Assembly: GCA_036245805.1 (NCBI GenBank)
Contig: BTRK01000002.1
Coordinates: forward strand, 1,054,001-1,118,000
DNA: 64,000 bases
Direction: 5' to 3'
Origin: Pristionchus mayeri
Taxonomy: Eukaryota > Nematoda > Chromadorea > Rhabditida > Neodiplogasteridae
How positions within the stretch are numbered: position 1 is the stretch's first letter; every line of letters begins with the position of its first letter. The position numbers and the translations under genes were made by a program. The notes under the pieces are model-generated. The model was not told the DNA's origin and did no database searches. It saw only the letters and a list, made by a program, of their open reading frames with translations. Below are positions 47,898 through 58,949 of this stretch, piece after piece.

Positions 47898-48440
47898 GGT
47901 TGGCATTTATACCCACATTTTCATCAATTTTGCGGTCCAAAGACTTTAGTTCCGACATCGAAAGTGGTTTCCATATTGACATTTTTAATTGGAATTCATT
48001 GTGACGAAAAGTCCAATCACAGATATCAATATTCAGATGACTCAGCGTGGTAAGTGGAAGATGTTTCCATGAGCAAATGTGACCTACTGCTTTGGAATCC
48101 AATACGATGGCGTTGTAATGTTCTCAGAAGTTGGTTGACATGTTATTTTCAGACGCCTGATAAGTGGCTCTTTCATTATTTGATTTTCGTGCTATTCTGA
48201 AGCCAGAGTGACCTTATCGACCTTTCCCGCTCATACTTATCTCTCTGCTTCCTCCCGTGATAACAGGCCATCACTGGGAAGGTTTTCGTTCTTGCCTGTT
48301 CGTCGAATCGATTGATCTTTCTTGCGTTTGTTTTCGCACGTAAGTGCACCAAAATTTTATCCTATTTTTCCCGAGGTTGAAGTCGATTGAGATTCAAGTC
48401 AATTTTCAAGAATTATAAAAATATAATTTATTCAGACTCA
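47898..48440. promoter_or_regulatory. Divergent intergenic region
   Basis: 543 bp between the divergent starts of the secreted-protein gene (minus) and the ApoL-like gene (plus). GGGTATAAATGCC (minus strand, about 47905-47917) is TATA-like but lies very close to the ATG. TTATTCAG just before 48441 suggests that the first ApoL-like exon follows a spliced leader or a 5' UTR intron. Confidence 0.45.
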
Positions 48441-51400
48441 ATGGATGCAATACACAAGACACGCAAGCAGTGGGAGGAGAATCGTCGCAAAGCGATTCGC
48501 AGAATCAGGGAAATTGCCGGAGAGGTTCGTGCCATTGGGTATGGGTTCGCAAGCAATTACTATATGTATGCTACTTTTTTTCTACTCGGTTTACTAGAAG
48601 ATGGAAGGCAGAATTATGCGATTGTTTCTCACCATCCGTTTCACTTGGTCTGCAAGTATTTATAGCATGCGCTAGACTTCGTCGGAACTCATAAAAATAG
48701 CACGACCGACGAGCCAATCATTCTAATTAAATAGTTTTAAGGTTTCATTTATTTCAGTGTCACCTAGTGCCACCTGCACCACCTATCGTAGTCGTCTTTG
48801 CACCTCTACCTTTTCATTTCGTTAAAGGATTGACAACAATACCGCTCGATTCGGTGCGGTAAATGACGAATGAGAGAATGACGTACGAAATTCAGTTGGA
48901 CAGATGGAATACGAACGATAAAGTTACAAGCAGCGGCGTGGGTCTCATTGGTGGTGGATTGATGCTGGCCAGCTTCTTATTCCCGCCTCTTCTTATACCA
49001 GGTACGATTAATTGAATATCTTTTCTGGAGGATTGTTCTTTTGGTGGGTTAGGAACGCTTTGTGGTACCATTTGCTCTAAGTTCGGGCTTGCACTGTTTA
49101 GGGATCTAAACTAATGGTGGATTCATATTCGTGAAAATCTGATGATCACCGGGAACGAAGATTGTCGCCCTTTAGATTTTTTGAATGGTCCATAACTGGG
49201 CAATATATTAAAGGTCAAAGCTTAATGAATACAAATATCGATTAATTGCAGGAATCGTGACAAGTGTGGTAGGCGCAGGAGGCAAGATTGGTATGAGCAT
49301 AAAGCACATGGCTGTTGTTAAGGTGAGGCTTATTACAATAATTCGAAAACTATAGTTTTTAAACTATAGTTTTCGATAAAAACTACAGTTGATCAACAGT
49401 TAAGACTGTTGATCGTCGTGAAACGAGGTTTTGATAATTAAAATACAATAACTAACAGCATTTAGATTGCGAAATATACAAACAAAATAACAAAATATAA
49501 ATATATTTAGGGTCTGGTTGCTGAGGCTCAGGCTTTATGCGAAGAGAGCGCACGCATGCTATCGAAATTCCTCGATCAGGCAGATGAAGTCTTAAAGGTA
49601 CTTGTATTTTAACAAACAACAAAATAACCTGAAATTAGAAGTTGAAATATGCCCCTATTTTTCAAACACGCCCAATTTCTCATCACGAGCTTCCATCTGA
49701 GGAACTTAGGCTCAAAATGGAACACGTGTCCATTGTGCTTATCCTACTAGGGAACTAAGAAATATGAACTAGATTAGGGATAATGTTTAAAATCTGTATG
49801 TGTCTGTCGAGGTAGTGTCGAATGTATATATCATTGTAGCGGAAGATCTATTGCTAGATATTCCTCTTTGTGTGGTGTAAAGGGACTTGGACAATAATAA
49901 CAGAATTTATTTACTAAAATTTACAAGTTTAAGGCGAAAGAAACTAATTAATAAGCAAGAATGGGAATGGATTGAATTGATTTATGAAAAGGCGAGAGTA
50001 CCTTTTATTATTGAAGAGGAGAATGGAGTGAAGAGTTGATCGATCAATGTGGACGTCGATCGATGGATGTGCGGTGTAAGTCGGATGAGGTGAACCGCGT
50101 CTGACAATGAAGCGTAATGAACGTGGGATGGATGGATGGTAGCACGCAAACGATTATGCGATACTATGGAATGATTGGAGAGGATGATGACAAATGTGGT
50201 TGAGTGAAATATGGGCCGACTGGACGGAGAACTTGGTGAAAGAACGATGAATTAGCTCGCGACAACGGCAGGACAGCTAATGTGAGGGGTGAAATGAGGC
50301 TAGGATGAGATTGAAACGGTGTGGAAACAAGTGAAAGGTAATGATAGGTGAAGTGAGGGTGAAAGAGTGGAAAACAATACGGAAAAACGATGAGTCAGCT
50401 CGTGACAATTCGCAGGTCAGCTAACGAGTGACAGGGGCTAGACAGTGAGTCGTCTAGTACTGAATGGTTGAAGTTAAACGGGAGAAGGGCGACGACGTGA
50501 AGCAACACGTCAATCGATCATCAACGACCAACAACCAGGACGAAAACGTCCAGGAAAATATATTTCGAAATCAGACTGAGTATCACGGCTCGGTACACGT
50601 AGCCGGGTCGATTCGCAGCGAGTGCGTTTGGTACAGTAATTCATGAAGCGAGAATTGACTTTATTTATTGTCGAATTATTAATTGATTTGTTTATTGAAT
50701 AATATTGATTATTAGTGAATGAAATTATAGTAGCGAAGGTATTTCGCTACAATCATTATCGCACATGGAAAATGCGCGAATACAAAAAAAACAGAAGCTA
50801 TGAGTTGATAAGCAACAATAATAGTAAATGATTGTAATGATGAGGACAGAGTTGGCCGCGAGTGAAATATCAGGTTGGTCCATAAGTTTTTGACTATTTT
50901 CATGTTCGGACATTTTGACCTTCCCCGTCCAACGCATTCAGTAAATCAACTAATGGTTATGCATAGTTGATGAAGGCTTTTGAATACTTTTTACGCGATG
51001 CAATATCGGGCCAATTTGATCAGCAAGGATGGCACTATTCACAGTCAAAATCTACTTCGTGCTTGATTTTCAATACTTTTCAATTGATCGTAACTCCAAA
51101 GGCAGAACTGATTGAGACAAAAGCGACGGATTTTTGAGAAGCCTATTACAGGGACATATAATTTGACACTTCGGAAGTTCTGGTCCTATGAATCCCCGCT
51201 TAAAATTTTGGCCAAATCAACAAACTACGCCAATTTAAAAATGCTTGTTTTATATTTTCTGGCACTGTACTCGTATAGATCGACCTCGAGAGCTCAATAG
51301 TGGCTGATCATTTTACACCTTCCTATCTTAGTACATATTTATATTTAGGAGCAGATTCATAAATCAATAGGTAATTAGGATATTTCGGAACTGCGATGTA

Positions 51401-54400
51401 GAAATTGAAACATTGAAATCAGCACGTTTTGTTGATTATCTCTTCTCACTCGCAATGAAGACCGAGTTGTTCACGTTTAACTGAACAAGCAACTCTTGCC
51501 CTGCTACATATATGTTGGGCAGATTCAGGAGATCTCAAATATTTGAGAAGTTGAGCTCAACCAAAAACATCGAAAAAAACGCTATTTTCGGCAGTTTCAA
51601 TATGAAAATAATTGTCTCACATTCAATAACCACTATATTCAATGTAAATGTTTTACGGTACTCCACCTCTACTGACGTCACTAAAACTATAGAGGAATTG
51701 CGGGCAATCGAAATAGGCCAGGAGAAATTATGAAAAATAAAAAGTCAGAAACTTATGGACCAACCTAATACTTGTTTACATCGTTAAACGATAACGAGTC
51801 TTAAAATGATTGTGCAGGTGAGCTCGGGCGCCTCGATCGCTTCAGTCGCCACGAATGGACTAAGAGGTAAAACAACAAATTAAATTCAAGTTATACGACC
51901 AACCCCGTTCTATATCGGTCCTAAAACTGGTTTTATCAAAGTTATTCATCAAAACGTTAAAAATGCAACTCGAAACGAGTGAGCTACTGTACTTTTACTA
52001 ATGTGTAGAATTCGAATTTCCGTTTGACTTTGCAGCAACTGTCTGGACACTACGAAATACTTTCGTGAGGTTCGCTGGAGACAAGTCTCTCAAGGTGATA
52101 GACAAATGAAACTACTATTCTTCCAATTTTCTGTAAAAAAATGAAATATATACAACAAGAATTGTTCAATGTATATGTTAAATATATATGGTAAACGTAG
52201 TGATTGATTTAGCATAATTTTGTGGGTGTAAGGTACAGGATATCAGTTGATTAACACGTGTTTCACGAGCCAGTGGAGGTGTACGGGAACATTTTCAAAA
52301 AAGTTGTGCCAGATTTGACTCTAATTAGAGTGATAGAATACATATGATTTCGAAAAATATGGGTCATTGGTCCCAGAGCCGGCTTTTAGGAATTTTCCGG
52401 TTTTTTAACCGGCTATGCTGTATCTCAGCTTCTAGATGAGCTAGAGAGGTGGCATTGGGCTCAAAATGTTCGCAAAATTATTTCCAATAACTTTCCTATT
52501 TTGTGCAAGACGAATGGACAACTTTGAGAAACTTTCTGGTTGAAAAAAAATACTTTTGGTCAATACATAAAAATAGTTTCACTATCAACCGGTAGAGCGA
52601 TACAGATTTTTAATGCAGAATATTAAAGAATAATTGGGTATGCATGATATAAAAATATGAGAAGCAAAATTGAAGATAGGCCTTTTTGGCAATTTTCACT
52701 CAAACATGCCACACTGAAGAAAAAGTGAAAAAATGTGATTTTTACATTTTTGGTATTTCTTCTTCCAACTTTTCCTAAGTGTTATTGGAGTGATGTACAA
52801 GTGAACAAATCTAAATTTTATTGTCAGTTTGCGGGTTTGTGTCGATAAACAAATTTAACTATCAATTATACAAAAAAGTGATGAATTTTATCATTTCAAA
52901 CACATACAAGCAAACTGACCATCCAAATTAGATTTTTTTTTCACTTAAACATTACTCCAATAACACTTAGGAAAAGTTGGAAGAAGAAATACGAAAAATG
53001 TAAAAATCACATTTTTTCACTTTTTCTTCAGTGTGGCATTTTTTTAATTTTTTGACCAAAAGTAGTTTTTCAACCAGAAAGTTTCTCAAAGTTGTCCATT
53101 CGTCTTGCACAAAATAGGAAAGTTATTGGAAATAATTTTCCGAACATTTTGAGCCCAATGCCACCTCAGCAGCAGTTCAGCAGTTCGGCAGTTCAACATC
53201 TCAGCAGTTCGGCTCATTTTTTACAAAAATGTAGGAAAAGGCGCAGCTGAAATTTGCACATGTTGTGTAGTTCGCTATGGGCTATCGAATGAGTGGTTTG
53301 CGCAGAAAATAGCGATATGCCTGTATGAGTTAGGCCGTTTTTACTTCATAGGATCGTTTGAAGTTTTTATTCAACAAGAATCGTTGAATTAGATCAATCA
53401 TTCTCGACCGCGCACGTCGATTAGAGGCTATTACCCCGAAATGTAAATTTCGATTCGTAAATGCAAATTTTGGAAAAAAATATTTAGAAAAAAAAATTGG
53501 AAATTCATTTTTTTGGAAAATCAAGAAATGGAAAATAAATTTCAGAATTTCCCATTTTGGAAATGCCCGTTTTGGAAATTTTTCCATGACTGGTAGTACT
53601 GTAGCCGAGCGGAAAACTACCGTAACCTATGCAGCATTTTCGTCATTTATCAGCAAATTGGTAACATAGTATTATTTTCCTTTATTATATTATTATTGTA
53701 ATTAACAATACTAATAATTAAAGCAAGAAAATACAATAAAGTAATTCAAAATCGATGCTTGAATTAAATCGTTCTATTTCGCGGTTCTCTCGATGCAGCA
53801 AAAATACCGTAACCAGTGGAAAAATTTCCAAAACGGGTCTTTCTAAAAATTTGTTTCCATTATATTTTTTCCAACATTGCTTTTTCCAAAAAGGAAATTT
53901 CCAGATATTTTTTCTAAATTTTAATTTTACGAAAAAATCGTTTACGAAATGAAATTTCCAAAATAAATTTTACAAATCGGGGTAGTACCGATGAGAGCGG
54001 TGTGGGACGGAATGAAATGTGAAATTCACGTTGATTAACAACTTCAAACGATCCTATGAAGTAAAAACGGCCTAACTCATACAGGCATATCGCTATTTTC
54101 TGCGCAAACCACTCATTCCGATAGCCCAGAGCGAACTACACAACATGTGCAAATTTCAGCTGCGCCTTTTCCTACATTTTTGTAAAAATGAGCCGAACTG
54201 CTGAGATGTTAAAATTGACCTTCAGATAAAATGAGCTGTATGGATCGATAGAGCTCGAAAAATGAGCCTGGGTCACTCTGAGGTCACTTTTTTTGTCTAC
54301 CTTTCACGAGAAACGAGAAAACAGCTCTCAAAGTGGGAGACGTCAACATCCAACCCGGTGTAGTGCACTCCAAAATGAAGTTTGCACCATGTGACTTTGA

Positions 54401-57400
54401 GGGATTGTCAGACATGGCTTAGGATGTCCAAAAGCGGCTAGAACTCATTTAAGGTTTTTACCTCCATCCCCAGGATTAGCAATTCTGGCTCGATTTTCCC
54501 GTGAGAGGCGTGATATTGAAAACAAAGCAGTTACGTGTTGCCTAGGGTTGGCTATTCGGAGAAATGCAGAAATGCGATATCGCCCCCTCCTCAAATTTCG
54601 CAATATGCGAGGAGGAGTAATTGCGATATCGCAATTCTGCTCCTAATAGCCAACCCTAGCGTTTATTTTCACCCTTTGTAGGCGTTGCTTCCAACTGCAG
54701 CTGTCGGACCTATCAAGTGGATTGCCGGAGCAACGGCGGGCATCGGCATGGCAATAGACACATTCATGATCATCTCTTCGGCGAAGAGTCTGGCCAAGTA
54801 CGATGATAGCATTTTCTAATTATGACAAATCGGCGAATGCTATCTTCGAATGCTAGATTTGCACACCATCCTGCTCTGTCTGTCCGGTGAGAAAGCGGGC
54901 GAAACGCAGAATTAAACGACATGAGACTTGAGAACACTAGTATTAGGTTGAGCCTAAAGTTTTGCGCGATTTTGACTCTCAACTTTGAGTTCGTGCAGTT
55001 TCTTTTGCTAAAATAAAAAAATAACCATATGTTGTCCTGATGTCCATATATAGGGACATGTTCAACATTTAGAATAATATATTTTAGCTAGAGCAAATAA
55101 CTCTACTTTGCGATAAATCAAGTTCTGCGTAACTTTGGATTTTTCAAAAAAATATTGATTTTCTTTTAAATTGCTGTACTTTGCCGAGAAATTTTTAGAG
55201 AGAAGCTAATAAAGTTTATTCAGAAGCACGAGGCGTGCACTACCTAGTATCAAAAAGAGAAAGCTGTGGAATGCAGTATACGCTTCGTATAGGTCAATGA
55301 ATCACGAGTACTTGAAAAAAACAGAGTTTTCTCGAACAAATCACCTGTTTCGCGGATTAACAAGACTGACCGCTACAGTAGCGCCAATAAGTATTGAAAC
55401 GATTTGTTATTTTGCTATAACTTTTTCGCTGACCTATTTAGGAATTTGGATGTTGTGGTACTATACGCCAAATCGATCGAGGAATACGATGCACGTATTG
55501 CATCATCACAGGCCTCATAACTGATTGCGTAGTGATGACGCATTCGAATTTCACTTTTTCAAACAGGCGTTATTCTTACACAGATTTTTTCCAGCTTGCC
55601 AAACTTTCTGACGTTGGAGATAGGACCGAGGTCTATCCAGAATAAAAAATTGAAGTTGCTGCTCGGTCGCACATTGGCTGCAGCCTTGTTGCAAAATCGA
55701 AGTCGGAAATTCAGATTTCGGCTTCTAGAGGACCTAGAGACTCGTTCAAGGCATCAAAATTATCGTCGGCATGAGTGCAGATGATCCTAAGAATATGAAA
55801 ATAACATCTTGAAATTTGCCCTCAGGGCATGAAAAAATCTCTTTTTCACATGACCACTTTATAACTATGTAGGAACTGTATATAAAAATCTAGTTTTTGC
55901 TTAATCATGTTCACAATAATGTAGTTATATGATTCCCAACTTTTTAGAGGGTTTGGAATCTTTCCTGTCCACGGCGATCGTGTTTCGGAGGTGCACCGTG
56001 GTCCTGATTGCAGGACCCTTCGAAAACATGTTTGAGAAAAAGTTGTGGAAAACTTTTGTTATTGTGTGTACATGTCCAATATGTTATGAATAACTGAATC
56101 CCAACTTTTTGAAATGTTTCAATAACTTTGGGCACAGTTGGAGGGAGGGTGCAGGCGAAAATAGCCGGTCCGGGATTCGAAAGTTCCTCCGAAACACGAT
56201 CGCCGTGGACAGGAAAGATATCCAAACCCTCTAAAAAGTTGGGAATCATATAACTACATTATTGTGAACATGATTAAGCAAAAACTAGATTTTTATATAC
56301 AGTTCCTACATAGTTATGAAAGTGGTCATGTGAAAAAGAGATTTTTTCATGCCCTGAGGGCAAATTTCAAGATATTATTTTCATATTCTCAGGATCATCT
56401 GCACTCATGCCGACGATGATTTTGATGCCTTGAACGAGTCTCTAGATCCTCTAGAAGCCGAAATCTGAATTTCCGACTTCGATTTTGCAGCAAGGCTGCA
56501 GCCAATGTGCGACCGAGCAGCAACTTCAATTTTTTATTCTGGATAGGCCTCGGTCCTATCTCCAACTTCAGAAAGTTTGGCAAGCTGGAAAAAATTTGTG
56601 TAAGAATAACGCCTGTTTGAAAAAGTGAAATTCGAATGCGTCATCACTACGCAATCAGTTATGAGGCCCGTGATGATGCAATACGTGCATTGTATTCCTC
56701 GATCGATTTGGCGTATATTACCACAACATCCAAATTGCTAAATAGATCAGCGAAAAAGTTATAGCAAAATAACAAATCGTTTCATTACTTATTGGCGCTA
56801 CTGTACCTATGGGCGCTGTTATCATTACTTACAGGGTTCTCTATTGCAACGATATTTAAGAGCCGGCTTGGCTTTCTCATCTAAAAAAGTGACATTTGCA
56901 CCTGAATTATTTTTCAATGAAAATGTCGAAAACGCTGATATGGAGGGCCTTCAGGCACGGTTCACCCTAGAAAAAGTAGCGACCTCCACAATATTCCTAA
57001 ATAGTGAGTGATAGGGTAAGGGCTGTTCGTTAATTTTAGCACGAAAGAACCGCCCTTCGAACCACGTGGCTAGCACAAAAAAGGCAAAAGTGTGTATTTC
57101 GATGTTCTACATTGGACACCTAAAATCCGAAAAACCCTGCTCATGAATGGAGATCCGCATTCTCTCCCAAATGGCATTTTGACTTGTACTAGAAAGGTAG
57201 TTCACATTCATAAATAATTGAAATATCAAGAACTATCGGTATAGATACAGTACCCTTAAAACTTATCTTGATATTCGTTTCTGATTCCGCGCATATTTCT
57301 AATAGGCCCTTAATGGCTGATCAGTATCAATATTACCAGTACAATATAGGCCAGTCACGCTTTACAACTGTCGTTAACATAGGGTCCAGTCTCCGTTCTA

Positions 57401-58665
57401 AAAGAAATTATAATACTTTGGAAAGTAATGTCGTTGGTTAGCCAGATGAAGTTTGTTGCATCGCTGTTTTATTTCCCTTGGTCGGACAGATCTATGATAG
57501 TGTGCGCTAAATAGAATATAAATGCCCCTATCTAGCACTAAAGATCTGAGTTGATTGGGCAACAACGAACGATGTTAGATGTCAGGACACACTTTAGTCA
57601 AAATCGCGCAAAACTTTAGGGTCAACCTGATATTTCCAAGCCGCCTTTTTGCATCGATAAATGATAAATCATGGCAAATTACGTAATTGTGTAATAGGCT
57701 TGAAGGCGCAACAGGGTATCATATATTCATATTTATCCTGACGTCAGGCACAATGGTCCTGCAGGAGGGTGACTTCGGTGTAGAGGGGATTGGGATCTTC
57801 GGTCTGAGAGCGTCGTTAGGTCAAGGGATGGGATCTTCTTTGGCTTCTCTGGTCAACTGTAGGGACGATCGTGGCGGATCTCCGTTGAGCATTGAAATAG
57901 ATCATCCTGCCGCCGGGCACCTGACTTGCGCCGGTTAGGAACTCACAACGCAGACTTGAGCGGGGCTTTTCTTGACGGTAGTTCACTCGAGATGATGGTA
58001 GTCCGTCCGTGCTCCTCTTCATGAAGTGTACCAAGTAGGCGATACTCTCCGGGTTGCCCAAGCTGACGGGAGAGGATTCCCCAAACTATGTCGGACTTTC
58101 TCAACAGGGTATAATGTTTGTTATATATTCGTAAGCATTTCGAGAAAAAATATGAATCATGTGATAGTTGAGGCACGAAACGGACGAAATAGCGGAGCGG
58201 TTGAGAAAGATTGCGATCAAGCTCGAGAAGGTTCCATTTTGAAACTGATTTTAACATCTAAGCGATTGAATCTTTTGCAATAATACAAAAACAGCAATTC
58301 TTATATATACTTTTTAGGAGATGTATGATGCGTTAACTGCTGACGAAAAGCCAGTGGACAAAGATTCTCTACTAAAGGTCGAATAACTTGAATTTCCAAA
58401 TCGTAATCTCAATTATTTTTTCTCAATAAGTTCTTCGGCGTTATTTGACAGAGTATGGGGTTGCATAAATTTGTTAGATATTTTGCTTTAAATTGGTACT
58501 CACAACGTGTTCTGTATCATATTAATCTATGACAAATATCGTAAGCGTTGATAAATTGAATGTGAATAAATGTGGCTACACAACTAGTTCTATAATATTA
58601 TGATGATCGTATTGAAGATCGCCCACGGACTGCTTCAAAGACTTAGCGAAACACTACCTGTGTAA
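48441..58665 (+). CDS. Apolipoprotein-L-like membrane-inserting protein
   Basis: Exons are about 48441-48522, 48867-49001, 49253-49321, 49512-49600, 51820-51869, 52036-52097, 54682-54800, 58318-58377 and 58618-58665 (TAA). All joins from 48867 on are in phase; how exon 1 (MDAIHKTRKQWEENRRKAIR) joins the next is uncertain, and ATG 48867 could itself be the start. The protein of about 240 residues has the ApoL order: a basic N-terminal helix, a glycine-rich hydrophobic hairpin (VGLIGGGLMLASFLFPPLLI, GIVTSVVGAGGKIG), an amphipathic helix (AEAQALCEESARMLSKFLDQ), a second membrane segment (WIAGATAGIGMAIDTFMIIS) and a C-terminal helix (ALTADEKPVDKDSLL, HGLLQRLSETLPV). ApoL proteins insert into intracellular membranes and may conduct ions; nematode members are uncharacterised. 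Over nine tenths of the span is intron, filled by transposons. The last exon uses an AAG acceptor. Confidence 0.87.
49835..50751. mobile_element. Solo LTR with 5 bp target duplication
   Basis: The segment begins TGTAGCGG and ends CGCTACA, the usual TG..CA form with a seven-base inverted end (TGTAGCG). It is flanked by ATCAT at 49830-49834 and at 50752-50756. Length is 917 bp. No gag or pol sequence is present, so this is a solo LTR left by recombination, of Ty3- or Bel/Pao-type by its 5 bp duplication. It sits in an ApoL-like gene intron. Confidence 0.88.
50870..51768. mobile_element. Non-autonomous mariner element
   Basis: The left end TCAGGTTGGTCCATAAGTTT and the mirrored right end are classic mariner termini, with TA on both sides (50868-50869, 51769-51770). 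Length is 899 bp. Open frames inside lack the mariner DD34D transposase motifs. Second insertion in the same ApoL-like intron. Confidence 0.93.
52255..53167. repeat. Fold-back element FB2, copy B, right end truncated
   Basis: The left end (TTTCACGAGCCAGTGGAGG) matches FB2 copy A, as does CCCAGAGCCGGCTTTTAGG. The right arm mirrors the inner part of the left arm but stops at 53167 with ATGCCACCTC, where FB1 copy C takes over. Confidence 0.85.
53168..54515. repeat. Fold-back element FB1, copy C, left end truncated
   Basis: The right end GTGAGAGGCGTGATA matches copies A and B. The left arm starts only at about 53205 (CAGCAGTTCGGCTCATTTTT), and the outer 310 bp of that arm are missing. A small CAGCAGTTC array bridges from FB2 copy B. 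A younger MITE sits inside at 53434-53982. Confidence 0.85.
53434..53982. mobile_element. MITE nested in FB1 copy C, TA target duplication
   Basis: Ends CCCCGAAATGTAAATTT and, mirrored, CCCCGATTTGTAAAATTT, flanked by TA at 53432-53433 and 53983-53984. 549 bp, AT-rich, with TACCGTAACC-type strings inside similar to those in the ifta-1 intron arrays. No coding capacity. Confidence 0.85.
54542..54659. repeat. Hairpin next to an ApoL-like acceptor
   Basis: CTAGGGTTGGCTATTCGGAG at the left mirrors TCCTAATAGCCAACCCTAG at the right, with inner GCGATATCGC blocks. It ends about 22 bases before the exon beginning at 54682, so it occupies the usual branch and polypyrimidine zone. Confidence 0.85.
54943..57630. 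mobile_element. Degenerate mariner interrupted by another element
   Basis: Left end TTAGGTTGAGCCTAAAGTTT and mirrored right end, flanked by TA (54941-54942, 57631-57632). With the nested element and its TA removed, the host is about 1.26 kb, the size of a full mariner. I could not find the transposase motifs in any frame, so it is decayed or non-autonomous. Confidence 0.88.
55376..56803. mobile_element. Long-TIR element nested in the mariner
   Basis: Begins CAGTAGCGCCAATAAGTA and ends with the complement, each next to TA. The arms are about 640 bp each with a short centre near 56000-56150. The mirrored frames (for example PNFLTLEIGPRSIQNKK) are fold-back artefacts. Length is 1428 bp. Confidence 0.9.
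57633..58317. other. ApoL-like intron remainder
   Basis: No further exon or repeat end was recognised in the roughly 680 bp between the mariner right end and the exon at 58318. The open frames at 57687-57938 and 58026-58283 show no family resemblance. Confidence 0.5.
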
Positions 58666-58949
58666 GACAAATTAGAACTTGAATCGCACAACTTTTCAAA
58701 AACATTGAAAATTGATAATTTGCAAAAAAAACAATCTAAACAAAGCATCCAAATTGGTCCCGTCCCCCTCTCTCCATTCATTTCCCCTCCTTCTCGGTGT
58801 CCCGCGCGGCCGATCGACCAATGGCTCAGTGAGTTTTCCCTTTTTTCCTACATCTCTTAGCCTTTTTGACCTACCAAACGTTGGTAATCACTGATATGAC
58901 CTACCAGAATGCAATAATCTACGATACCTCTTATTTTTATGAATTTTAG

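Noticed and set aside
50870..51768. Possible mariner transposase in the frames at 51112 and 51512
   Set aside because: No DD34D spacing and no HDNARPH-like motif in any frame I read.
55596..56583. Two matching 62-residue frames on opposite strands
   Set aside because: Arms of a nested inverted repeat inside a mariner, not genes.
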